Source of the DNA: Phycisphaerales bacterium | GTDB lineage: Bacteria > Planctomycetota > Phycisphaerae > Phycisphaerales > UBA1924 | Length of the DNA stretch: 41,927 nucleotides | Assembly: GCA_016742075.1 (NCBI GenBank) | Contig: JACVCL010000011.1 | Location: forward strand, 1-41,927 | Direction of reading: 5' to 3' | Shown here: positions 1 to 7,238 of the stretch, piece by piece | How positions within the stretch are numbered: position 1 is the first letter of the stretch | Layout: the number at the start of each line of letters is the position of its first letter | Made by a program: the position numbers and the translations under genes | Notes under the pieces: generated by a model | Seen by the model: the letters and a program-made list of their open reading frames with translations, nothing else | Told to the model about the DNA's origin: nothing | Databases searched by the model: none

Positions 1-68
1 GCGTTGGCGGGCTGGGCAACAATGTGGTCGCTTCACGCCGCGCGGCCGGGCCGCGCAGGGAGGTTGCG

Positions 69-1013
69 ATGCCGCTGCACTGCACACTCGCCGCGCTCGC
101 GATGGTCGCCGCGGCGGCCCCGCCGGGCGCGAGCCCTCAGCCCCGCGCGGCCGCGCCGGCCCCGGCGCCAGCCGGCGCCCTGGCCGGACCGTCGGTGGAG
201 GTCGACCGCGCCACCCGGGGGATCGTCGCCCGGGATTTCGAGGGTCGGGTGGTTCGCCCCGAGACCACGCCCGAGCAGGCGTCGCTCGCGCTGCTCGATC
301 TCGACGCGGCCTCCCGTGCCGGTGTCGATGCCGTGCTCGCCGAGCGGGCCCGCCTTCTCGAAGCGTTCGTCGCCGAGAACGCCGAACTGCTGCAGAAACT
401 GGCCACGGCCGATGCCGCGGGCGAGCGCGTGAAGCAGATCGCCCTGGCGCTCGAGGCCTACCAGAAGCTCGAGGGCGTCCGCGCCAAGGGGCCGCTGCGC
501 GAGCAGATCCGCAAGGCGCTCGCGCCCGACGCGGCGGAGCGGTTCGAGGCGATCCTCGCGGCGTACGACGACGCGCTGGTCGACGATGCGCGGCGATCCG
601 GCGAGACCAAGCCGCGATGGGCCATCCTCGCCGAGGAACGCCTCAAGGCCTTCGGCAAGGAGGGCGAGCGGGCGTTTGAACGGTCGGTCGAGTCGGGCGG
701 CCTGGCGCTCGGCCTGCTCACCGTTGATCTGAACCTTCGCCCCGAGCAGCGCGGCCCCCTGCGGGAGATCCTCCGCCGCTTCGCGGAACTCGACCGTCAG
801 GGCGGCCAAGACGTGCAGAAGCTCAGCGCCTTCATCGAGGCGATGAGCATCCTTGACGCCGAGCAACGGCCGAAGTTCATCGCCCGGATCCGCGGCGTGC
901 TGCCGCCAAAGCCCAAAGCGACGGCCCCGACGCCACCCCCATCTGTACCCCCACCTGTACCCCCACCTGCGCCACCTGCGCCGGCGGCCGCGGAGGAACC
1001 CGTTGACCGCTGA
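69..1013 (+). CDS. Secreted helical protein of unknown function
   Basis: A 314-residue protein I cannot assign to a named family. It opens with a signal-like hydrophobic stretch (MPLHCTLAALAMVAAAA) and an Ala/Pro-rich linker. A long charged helical body follows, with two segments of the form 'LxPEQRxxLREIL' and 'LDAEQRPKFIARI' that loosely recall periplasmic LTxxQ/Spy-type helical proteins; that likeness is weak. The C terminus is a proline-rich tail with PPPSVPPPVPPP-like units. The ATG at 69 was chosen over the upstream one at 24 because GGGAGG lies at 58-63 and the signal peptide then starts the protein. It converges on the ribosome-associated gene with a 51-nt gap. Export to the periplasm is inferred; a function is not. 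Confidence 0.7.
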   Translation: MPLHCTLAALAMVAAAAPPGASPQPRAAAPAPAPAGALAGPSVEVDRATRGIVARDFEGRVVRPETTPEQASLALLDLDAASRAGVDAVLAERARLLEAFVAENAELLQKLATADAAGERVKQIALALEAYQKLEGVRAKGPLREQIRKALAPDAAERFEAILAAYDDALVDDARRSGETKPRWAILAEERLKAFGKEGERAFERSVESGGLALGLLTVDLNLRPEQRGPLREILRRFAELDRQGGQDVQKLSAFIEAMSILDAEQRPKFIARIRGVLPPKPKATAPTPPPSVPPPVPPPAPPAPAAAEEPVDR

Positions 1014-1064
1014 TCGCCGGGGCGGGGTCGCGCACTCCCGGTGAACGGGCCGGTGCCGAAGGGC

Positions 1065-1367
1065 TCAGCGGTGCCGCGCGATGGAGTGGGTCACCGCGCG
1101 CTTGAGCTTGTCGGCGGCGCCGTCGATGGCCGCGTAGTAGTCGTGGTGGTGGGCCTCGACGGCCACGGGCGCAAGCCCGGCCACGTGCGCCAGCATGCGG
1201 ACGCGCTTGTCGTCGCCGCCCTTGCCGCCGTTGACGTCGGCCAAACGAACCTCGACCTCGCGGATGCGGCTGCCGAACCGCTGGAGGGCGTGGGTGAGAC
1301 GGCTGGTGATGCGATCGAGCACGGCGGAACTGGTGGCCATCGGACCGTCGAACAGGCGGATCTGCAT
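1065..1367 (-). CDS. hpf: HPF/RaiA-type ribosome hibernation factor (short form)
   Basis: A 100-residue protein of the ribosomal S30AE/HPF/RaiA family, which binds the small ribosomal subunit and stabilises inactive ribosomes in starvation or stress. Visible family signs are the opening strand-helix, a central 'VEVRLADVNG' followed by 'GGDDKRVRM', then 'PVAVEAHHHDYYAAIDGAADKLKRAV' split over residues 67-92, where the D-x-Y-x-AID-x-A pattern is typical. Length fits the short form without the dimerising tail of long HPF. The ATG at 1367 was chosen because AGGAGG lies 5 nt upstream; the reading frame extends further upstream but without family similarity. A possible -10 (TAGAAC, complement of 1444-1449) lies 77 nt upstream. 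Confidence 0.85.
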   Translation of the reverse strand: MQIRLFDGPMATSSAVLDRITSRLTHALQRFGSRIREVEVRLADVNGGKGGDDKRVRMLAHVAGLAPVAVEAHHHDYYAAIDGAADKLKRAVTHSIARHR

Positions 1368-1565
1368 GGATGCCTCCTGCAAGCACCGGGATGTCACCCG
1401 CCGGATCCGCGGCAACCGATCGCCGCGCCCCGGCCGGCCGCAGGTTCTATCGCCGACGAGGCGGCGGGGGTTCGCCCGATGGCGCCCGAGCACCGCCGAT
1501 TTCGGTTTCGGGACTCGGCCCATCCCCCATGCGGGTCACCGACCGGTCCGCGAACGCGCGGCGGG

Positions 1566-1600
1566 AAAAGAAAAACGGCGGGGCCCGAGGGCCCCGCCGT
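1566..1600 (-). terminator. Intrinsic terminator of the 1230-aa secreted protein gene
   Basis: A perfect 12-bp GC-rich inverted repeat (1575-1586 against 1589-1600, ACGGCGGGGCCC and its complement) is followed on the minus strand by TTTTTCTTTT. It lies about 40 nt past the stop codon at 1639. The T-rich tail exists only in the minus direction, so it serves the minus-strand gene and not the hpf gene further on. Confidence 0.85.
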
Positions 1601-1638
1601 GTTCGAGCGGGAGGACCGGAAGCCTTGGAGGCCGCCGG

Positions 1639-4600
1639 TTACGGCAGGGTGATCGAGCAGGAGCCGAAGCTGCCGAGCAGGATCGACAGGTCGTTGCCGG
1701 CGACGCCGCCGACGCCGTCGACGTCGGCCGGGCCGCCCGCGCCGCCGCCGAAGGCGCCGAGCAGGAGCGAGAGGTCGTTGGCGGCGACCGAGCCGTTGTT
1801 GTCAACGTCGGCCTGGCACTTGATGCCGAAGAGCACATTGGCCGGGGTCGAGACCGTCGAGCCGTTGGCGTTCACGGCCAGCACGCGCCCGCGGTACTTG
1901 GTGGCGTAGGCGAGGTTGGTGCTGACGACCCAGCTCGTGCCGGTGAGGCCGGTCTGGTTGATCAGCGGGGTGGTGAAGCCGGTGTCGGCTGGCGTGGTGA
2001 TCTGCACCGTGTAGCTGGTGGCGTCGGCCGCGGCCGTCCAGGTGAAGGTGGGGTTGCGGCTGGTGGGCACCGGCAGCTTGGCGATCAGCTGGTTGTTGGT
2101 CGGGCCGGTGAGGTTGAAGCTGCCGGGCGGGGTAGCGCCGGGCACGGTGGTGAAGGTGAAGAAGCTCGGGGTGCTGTTCGTGGTGCCCGCGCCGTTCACC
2201 GCGCGGACGCGCCAGATGTAGCTGGTGTTGTTGGCCAGCGGCGTCGGCAGCGTGTACGACGTGCCGGCGATGCCGGTCTGGTTCACCACCGGGCTGGCGA
2301 ACGCGAGGTCCAGCGGGTTGGTGACCTGCAGGGTGTAGCTGGCCGCGTCGGACGACGCGGTCCACTGGAAGCTGGCCAGAACGGGCACGTTCGTGGAGCT
2401 ATCGGCCGGGGAGCTGAGGCTGAAGGCGCCGGGCAGCGGCGCGGTGCACGGGGCCGCGGAGACCGGCGTGCTGTTGGAGTAGTTGGTGGAGCCGCCGTTG
2501 TAGGCCAGCGTGATGTTGCCGCTGCCGGAGAAGCTCACGAGCCGGGGCTCGCCGAGGTCCAGACCGCACACGGCGGGCAGGGCCTGGTTGCTCACGAAGT
2601 TGTGGCCCGAGCGGTTGAGGAACATCGCCAGGCGGATCGGCGTGGCGCCGGTCCAGCCCAGGTCGGCCACGGGGATGCCGAGCTCGATGCCGTTGGTGAC
2701 GCCGGCCGGGCTGGTCGAGATCGAGCCGGGGTTGGCGGTGTAGGCGTTCGGGCCGCCGGGCACGCCGCCGGTGTTGCTGGTGTTGATGTCGCAGAGCGTG
2801 AGCTCGTTCACCGAGTCGCCGCCGGCGAAGGGCACGCCGGCGCCGGTGCCGATGGGCTTGGAGCCCCAGTAGCGCGCGGCCCCGGCGTCGGAGGGGCTGT
2901 TCACGCCCTTCAGACGGGCGACGCCGCCGAAGATCGAGGTGAGGTTGCAGCCCACGGCGTTCAGGTTGCCGTGCGTGACGTAGACGTAGTGCGTGGCGTT
3001 GAAGCCGGCGTTGAAGGTGAGGCCGGGCTGCGTCACGGTGGGGTTGTTCACCGGGTCGGGCACGAAGGGGCCACCCATGCGGTTGAGCGCGAAGAAGTCG
3101 AGGTTGGGGTTGCCGGCGTAGGGCGGGCTGGCGCGGTTCTCATCGTCCCAGATCAGCGTGTTCTGGCCGGTGATGCCGCCGCCGATCGGGGTGGTGTCGA
3201 AGAAGATCTCGAGCTTGTCGAAGTTCGGGGCGATGTTGCCGCCGATGTGCAGGAACAGGTAGTCGGTGCCGCCGAAGTTGCCGAACTGGGCGGTGACGTT
3301 GTCGAGCTCGGAGCCGGGGGCGAAGCCGCCGAGGCTGTTGACGAAGCCCGCGCGGTTCTGGATCGAGCCCGAGACGGCCGTGGTGCCGCTCTTGCAGGCG
3401 TTGATGATCCGGCCGCCGTAGCCGCCGCCGCCGGGCAGCAGCTCGCACCCGTCGACGAAGATGGTGGGCACCACCGAGAGGGGGTCGTTGGGCACGGTCT
3501 GCACCGGGCCGTGCTGGACGGTGATGAGGTAGCCGGGGTTGAAGCCGGTGTCGAAGGTCATGCCGCCGGGGCCGCCCATGCCGCTGTTGACGTTGCCGCC
3601 GTCGATGGGGGAGTTGTCGCCGCGCAGGCTGTTCTGGCCCACGCCGGTGGTGTCGAGGAAGAAGTTGAGCTTGTTGAAGTTGTTCTCGAGGTTGCCAGCG
3701 GCCATCAGCCACAGCGTCGGGGCGTTGCCGTTGGCCGGGTCGAGGCCGACCTTGTAGTACAGGCCGTCGATCTCCGAGCCCGTCGCGGCGTCCACCGTGC
3801 TGGTGGTGCTGTCGCCGAACTCGGTGCCCTGACCGGTGCCGGTGGGGTTGTTGTTCACCCACAGGGCGTTGTAGCCCGCGCCGCGGGTGCCGTCGATCGG
3901 CTCGTTGACCGAGCCGAGCGAGGCGAAAGCCGAGCCGGGGATGGTGACGTACTGCTGGCCGGTGATGGTCGTCCAGTCGATCTTCGGGTTGCCGATGTTG
4001 CCGCGGGTGCCGTCGAGGGCGCCGAAGCCGCCGACGACCTGATTGGACACGAAGTCCTGGCGGATGCCGTTGACGAACGCGGCGACGTTGACCGGGAGGC
4101 CCGAGCCCACGACGTAGCCGATGCCCGCGAGATTGACCTTGAACTCCACGCCGGTCGCGACCGTGGCCGGGTCGCTGACCCAGGCCGGGCTGGTGCCGGT
4201 GCCGCTGCTGGTCGGCGAGACGCCGCCGGTGTTGCTGTTGTTGCTGTCGGCCTTGATCGTGCCGCCGTTGGGGCCGGCGCCGCTGATGATCACGGGGGTG
4301 GTGGGGTTAGCGATGCCGCCCATCTTGTCACCGCCGCCGACGAACACGCCGGTGCCGATCGCGGCCGGCAGGATCAGCGAGGCGTCGAGATAGTGCTCAG
4401 CGCTCGGCGCGGTGGGCGAATACGGCGCCGCCGTCTTGACGTTGCCGATGGTGTACGAGAGGAAGTAGCCGGCGTTGAAGCCGGCGTCGAACTTCAGGCC
4501 GGGCTGGGTGCCGCTGGGGCCGCCCATGCGGCTGAGGCTGCCCTGGCCCGAGAGGATCGCGGAGGTGAGCTGGTTCTGGCCGCCCGCGCCCGTGTCGAAG

Positions 4601-5331
4601 AACATGGCCAGCTTGTTGAAGTTGGTCTCGAGGTTGCCGGCGATGAAGAGGTTGAGCGTGTTGGTGTTGTCGACGTAGGCCCAGATCGCGTCGAGCTCCG
4701 AGCCGTTGGCCTGGTTGCGGCGGCCCAGCGTCGAGTTCCCGAAGCCGGTGCAGTTGCCCGAGCCGGCAGGGGTGCTGTTCGCCCAGAGCAGCGTGTAGGC
4801 CGGGTCGCGCACACCGTCGACCGTGGGGGCCCCGCTCGCCGTCGCGGTGCGGCTGATGGTCACGAACTGGTTGCCGGCGATGGTGCTGAAGTCGACGTTC
4901 CGGGGCTCGCCGAGGTTCCCCGCCACCGGCGGGGCGGGCAGCCCGCCCGAGACCTGGTTCGACAGGAAGTCCTGGCCCTGGCCGTTGACGAACGCGCACA
5001 GCTTGATGGCGCCGGAGCCGCCGAGCTCCGAAAGCGGGATCGCGATCTCAACGCCAGTCGTCAGGGCCGCCGGATCGCTGTCGAACGGGCCGCACTGCGG
5101 CCCGGCCGAGGTGAAGCCGCCGACGCCGCCGACGTTCGAGTTGTTGATCGCCAGCGACATCTGCACGGCCGGAGACAGCGCGATGTCGATGACGTTGGCC
5201 CGCTGGGACGCCAGCACGGGGCCGTACGACCCGTCGCGGACGCCGTCGATGGTCGGGACCGCCGCCGACAGCGTGCCGCCGATGGCCAGCAGCAACGCGG
5301 GGACGACCCATTTCCGAGATTGCTTGATCAT
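1639..5331 (-). CDS. Large secreted mosaic protein with Fn3 and dockerin-like domains
   Basis: A 1230-residue secreted protein. Residues 1-24 form a signal peptide. Two module types then alternate. Module A (about 229-300, 546-610 and 698-790) contains 'NFNKLxxFFDT', a GQN step, 'MGGP' and an 'FDxGFNxGY'-like end. Module C (about 62-160, 362-465 and 849-945) contains 'NNSNxGGV', 'AFVNG' and 'DFxSNQ'. The order is C, A-C, A, A-C. Two fibronectin type III-like domains (about 968-1063 and 1070-1168) precede a double Ca-binding-type repeat at 1172-1225 (DVDNNG and DVDGVGG, each with NDLSxLL), resembling dockerin type I. It ends FG-S-C-SITLP. The start has AAGGAAAG upstream. A surface or extracellular role is inferred from architecture; the binding partner is unknown. 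Confidence 0.8.
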   Translation of the reverse strand: MIKQSRKWVVPALLLAIGGTLSAAVPTIDGVRDGSYGPVLASQRANVIDIALSPAVQMSLAINNSNVGGVGGFTSAGPQCGPFDSDPAALTTGVEIAIPLSELGGSGAIKLCAFVNGQGQDFLSNQVSGGLPAPPVAGNLGEPRNVDFSTIAGNQFVTISRTATASGAPTVDGVRDPAYTLLWANSTPAGSGNCTGFGNSTLGRRNQANGSELDAIWAYVDNTNTLNLFIAGNLETNFNKLAMFFDTGAGGQNQLTSAILSGQGSLSRMGGPSGTQPGLKFDAGFNAGYFLSYTIGNVKTAAPYSPTAPSAEHYLDASLILPAAIGTGVFVGGGDKMGGIANPTTPVIISGAGPNGGTIKADSNNSNTGGVSPTSSGTGTSPAWVSDPATVATGVEFKVNLAGIGYVVGSGLPVNVAAFVNGIRQDFVSNQVVGGFGALDGTRGNIGNPKIDWTTITGQQYVTIPGSAFASLGSVNEPIDGTRGAGYNALWVNNNPTGTGQGTEFGDSTTSTVDAATGSEIDGLYYKVGLDPANGNAPTLWLMAAGNLENNFNKLNFFLDTTGVGQNSLRGDNSPIDGGNVNSGMGGPGGMTFDTGFNPGYLITVQHGPVQTVPNDPLSVVPTIFVDGCELLPGGGGYGGRIINACKSGTTAVSGSIQNRAGFVNSLGGFAPGSELDNVTAQFGNFGGTDYLFLHIGGNIAPNFDKLEIFFDTTPIGGGITGQNTLIWDDENRASPPYAGNPNLDFFALNRMGGPFVPDPVNNPTVTQPGLTFNAGFNATHYVYVTHGNLNAVGCNLTSIFGGVARLKGVNSPSDAGAARYWGSKPIGTGAGVPFAGGDSVNELTLCDINTSNTGGVPGGPNAYTANPGSISTSPAGVTNGIELGIPVADLGWTGATPIRLAMFLNRSGHNFVSNQALPAVCGLDLGEPRLVSFSGSGNITLAYNGGSTNYSNSTPVSAAPCTAPLPGAFSLSSPADSSTNVPVLASFQWTASSDAASYTLQVTNPLDLAFASPVVNQTGIAGTSYTLPTPLANNTSYIWRVRAVNGAGTTNSTPSFFTFTTVPGATPPGSFNLTGPTNNQLIAKLPVPTSRNPTFTWTAAADATSYTVQITTPADTGFTTPLINQTGLTGTSWVVSTNLAYATKYRGRVLAVNANGSTVSTPANVLFGIKCQADVDNNGSVAANDLSLLLGAFGGGAGGPADVDGVGGVAGNDLSILLGSFGSCSITLP

Positions 5332-5767
5332 CTCCGTCTCTTTCCTTGCTAGGGCCGCGCCGGGGCGGCCGAACCGTCGGACCCCGCGGTCCGCTCTTTC
5401 TCAAGAAGCCCTGCCGAGACGACGGTTCCGTGCACTCGAACCGGCCTCGGTGAAACGATTTACCAGCCCGCCACCCCTCGAACCTGTTTCCATCGGCCGG
5501 TTCAACGCCCGGCCTGATCTCCACTCTTCGTCCGGCGATCCGCCGAAGATCGCCCAAATTCGCGACTGTCGAAGCCCGGGAACCACACAGGTAAACAGTG
5601 TTCAGTAAAATGCTTTACTAAACGACTGGAAAGCCTCAGCCCAAGCATGACTCGGAGAAGCCCCCGGGGCAAGCCCCGACCGCGCAAAACCGCTTCACCG
5701 GCGCACTTCTCTGCCCCGATTCGGACCCGTTCTTCCTGAATTTGGGTGGATGCCTACTTTCCCCGGT
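5332..5767. other. Intergenic region upstream of the mosaic protein gene
   Basis: A 436-bp gap between two minus-strand genes. It holds a less GC-rich core near 5585-5630 with an inverted repeat, and a weak 5-bp hairpin at 5665-5678 without a T tail. I see no credible small gene or RNA. The promoter of the downstream secreted protein is probably here, but no convincing -35/-10 pair could be fixed. Confidence 0.5.
5604..5619. promoter_or_regulatory. Inverted repeat, candidate operator
   Basis: AGTAAA and TTTACT arms separated by 4 nt form a 16-bp palindromic element in an AT-richer patch of very GC-rich DNA. It lies about 270 bp upstream of the mosaic secreted protein gene. A regulator site is inferred from symmetry and composition only. 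Confidence 0.3.
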
Positions 5768-6256
5768 TTACTCCGCCCATCCCTCCGCACTCGAGCCCCG
5801 GCCCCGCTTGGTGTCGCCGCGGCGGCGCTTGGCGTCGAGGCGACGGCGTCGGCTGCCCTTGGTGGGCTTGGTCTTGATCCTCGGTTTCGGCGGTTTCAGG
5901 CTGGCCGCGACCAGCCGGCGCAGGCGGTCGAGGCACTCGGCCCGGTTCTGACCCTGCGTCCGATGCTCGTCGCTGGCGATGACCAGTTCGCCGTCGTCGG
6001 TGAGCCGCTTTCCGGCTCTGGCCCGGAGCCTCTCGCGGGCCGGCTCGTCGACGGGCAGGGTCCACAGCCACACGCGGAGCTCGACCTTGGTGCTCCGCTT
6101 GTTGACGTTCTGCCCGCCCGGCCCGGAGCTGCGCACAAAGCGGAAGGTCAGGCGATCCCACGGCAGGACGACGCCGGGCGCGAGTTCGAACCCCGATGGA
6201 ACTTCTGGGAGATCACGCTCCCCGCCGCGGTCGGGTTCGTCCGGTCGCTGGGCCAT
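5768..6256 (-). CDS. arfB: ArfB-type peptidyl-tRNA hydrolase (ribosome rescue)
   Basis: A 162-residue class I release-factor-like protein that hydrolyses peptidyl-tRNA on stalled ribosomes. The catalytic GGQ loop is intact: SGPGGQNVNK at residues 44-53, with GGQ at 47-49, followed by the family's 'STKVELR' strand. The protein ends in the expected basic, lysine/arginine-rich tail ('KPRIKTKPTKGSRRRR' and onward), which in ArfB lies in the mRNA channel and senses an empty A site. It lacks the stop-codon recognition domains of RF1/RF2. The ATG at 6256 lies 7 nt downstream of a minus-strand TACTGT box and has no Shine-Dalgarno sequence, so the transcript may be leaderless. It is divergent from the outer-membrane gene at 6281. 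Confidence 0.9.
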   Translation of the reverse strand: MAQRPDEPDRGGERDLPEVPSGFELAPGVVLPWDRLTFRFVRSSGPGGQNVNKRSTKVELRVWLWTLPVDEPARERLRARAGKRLTDDGELVIASDEHRTQGQNRAECLDRLRRLVAASLKPPKPRIKTKPTKGSRRRRLDAKRRRGDTKRGRGSSAEGWAE

Positions 6257-6263
6257 CCGACAG

Positions 6264-6269
6264 ACAGTA
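6264..6269 (-). promoter_or_regulatory. -10-like box for arfB, probably leaderless
   Basis: TACTGT on the minus strand ends 7 nt before the arfB ATG. It shares its central bases with the box serving the divergent gene, so two opposing -10 elements overlap in a 24-bp spacer (6257-6280). No ribosome binding site is present. Confidence 0.55.
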
Positions 6270-6273
6270 CTCT
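6268..6273 (+). promoter_or_regulatory. -10-like box for the outer-membrane barrel gene
   Basis: TACTCT ends 7 nt before the ATG at 6281. The spacing matches the other leaderless-looking genes in the window. Any -35 contact would have to lie inside arfB. Confidence 0.55.
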
Positions 6274-6280
6274 CCCGCCC

Positions 6281-7132
6281 ATGCTTAAGTGTGCCCTTGC
6301 CGCCGTGCTCACCCTTTCCGCGCTCCCGACCGCCGGCGCGGCCCAGCAGCCCGCCGCCGACGCCCCGGCGCCGGAGCGTCCGGGGATCGACACCGTCCGC
6401 GGTTGGCTGGTGCAGATCGAGCCGCAGTTGTGGGTGCCGTCGCTCACGCAGGGGCACTTCACGCTGCCCAACGCGGCGGGCGCCGCGGCGCGGGCCGAGA
6501 CGGCCGACCTGGGCCTCGACAAGCTGCGCGCCGCCCCGGCGGGCGAGGCGATGATCCGGGCCGGACGCTTCTCGGCGTTCTTCTCGGGCTTCGGCTTCGG
6601 GATCGACACCTCGGCCCGGATCCCATCGGGTTTTTCCGCTGGCGGCCTGGCCTTCGGGGCGGGCGAGACGGTGGAGTCGCGTCTGCGCTACTCATCGTTC
6701 AAACTCAACGCCGGCTGCCGGTTCGACCTGCTCGACGACCCGCAGAGCGCCCGCGACTTTCTGCTCTCGGCCGACGTGTACGGCGGCGCGCAGGTCTTCG
6801 ATCTGGACCTGCGGCTCACCGGCGCCGCGGGCACCACGCGCGAGTCGGGCGCGTGGGTGCACCCGATCGTTGGGGGGCGGGTGAACCTGGACCTGCCCCA
6901 CCGCTTCGGGCTCGAGCTGGCGATCGACGGCGGCGGACTGCCGCTGGGCGACCGGCGGTCGTACTCGTTCGACATCGTCCCCGCCTTCAACTGGCGGCCG
7001 GTGGAGAACGTCGGCCTGCAGGTTGGCTATCGCTACCTGTTCGCGAACCTGCGGAAGGGCGACGCCTCGGACCGCTTCGAGTTCAACAACGGCCTGGCGG
7101 GGCTCTTCGCGTCGGTGATCATCCGCTTCTAA
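6281..7132 (+). CDS. Outer-membrane beta-barrel protein
   Basis: A 283-residue protein with an N-terminal signal peptide (MLKCALAAVLTLSALPTAGA) followed by alternating hydrophobic/polar strands typical of an 8-stranded or similar outer-membrane barrel. Examples are 'SAFFSGFGFGIDTSA', 'SRLRYSSFKLNAGCRFDL', 'FGLELAIDGGG' and 'NVGLQVGYRYLFANL'. It ends in 'FASVIIRF', with the terminal phenylalanine that the BAM insertion machinery commonly recognises. No enzyme motif or porin signature is visible, so substrate and role are unknown. The start at 6281 was chosen over in-frame upstream starts because the signal peptide begins there and a -10-like box lies 7 nt upstream. Upstream codons in this frame overlap arfB and look like a shadow. 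Confidence 0.8.
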   Translation: MLKCALAAVLTLSALPTAGAAQQPAADAPAPERPGIDTVRGWLVQIEPQLWVPSLTQGHFTLPNAAGAAARAETADLGLDKLRAAPAGEAMIRAGRFSAFFSGFGFGIDTSARIPSGFSAGGLAFGAGETVESRLRYSSFKLNAGCRFDLLDDPQSARDFLLSADVYGGAQVFDLDLRLTGAAGTTRESGAWVHPIVGGRVNLDLPHRFGLELAIDGGGLPLGDRRSYSFDIVPAFNWRPVENVGLQVGYRYLFANLRKGDASDRFEFNNGLAGLFASVIIRF

Positions 7133-7141
7133 CGCCCCAGA

Positions 7142-7194
7142 CCCCCCGCAAACCCCCGCAAACCCCCGCCAACTCCCCGCAAACCCCCCGCAAA
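7142..7194. repeat. Short C-rich tandem array (10-11 bp units)
   Basis: About five head-to-tail copies of CCCCCGCAAA-like units of 10 or 11 bp lie between two convergent genes. One unit differs (GCCAACTCCCC). A shorter relative lies at 12731-12760, so the motif flanks both ends of the maf-neuA-neuB operon. It is too short and irregular for CRISPR. Confidence 0.7.
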
Positions 7195-7238
7195 CCCTTC
7201 GGGCCCGCCCCGGCCCGCTCCGACCGGGGGCGCCGCGG

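Noticed and set aside
4-432. A 142-codon plus-strand frame at the window start
   Set aside because: Arg/Pro-rich shadow of the periplasmic protein gene in another frame, with no ribosome site or motif.
1195-5352. A 1385-codon plus-strand frame opposite the mosaic secreted protein
   Set aside because: The product is Val/Gly/Arg-rich low complexity without motifs. The minus-strand gene has a signal peptide, repeated modules, Fn3 and dockerin-like ends and its own terminator.
5420-5490. GGTTCGAG sequences on the minus strand that resemble tRNA T-loops
   Set aside because: The flanking bases do not form a 5-bp T stem and no acceptor, D or anticodon arms fit.
7142-7194. C-rich mini-array considered as CRISPR
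   Set aside because: Units are 10-11 bp with no spacers, and no cas gene is present.
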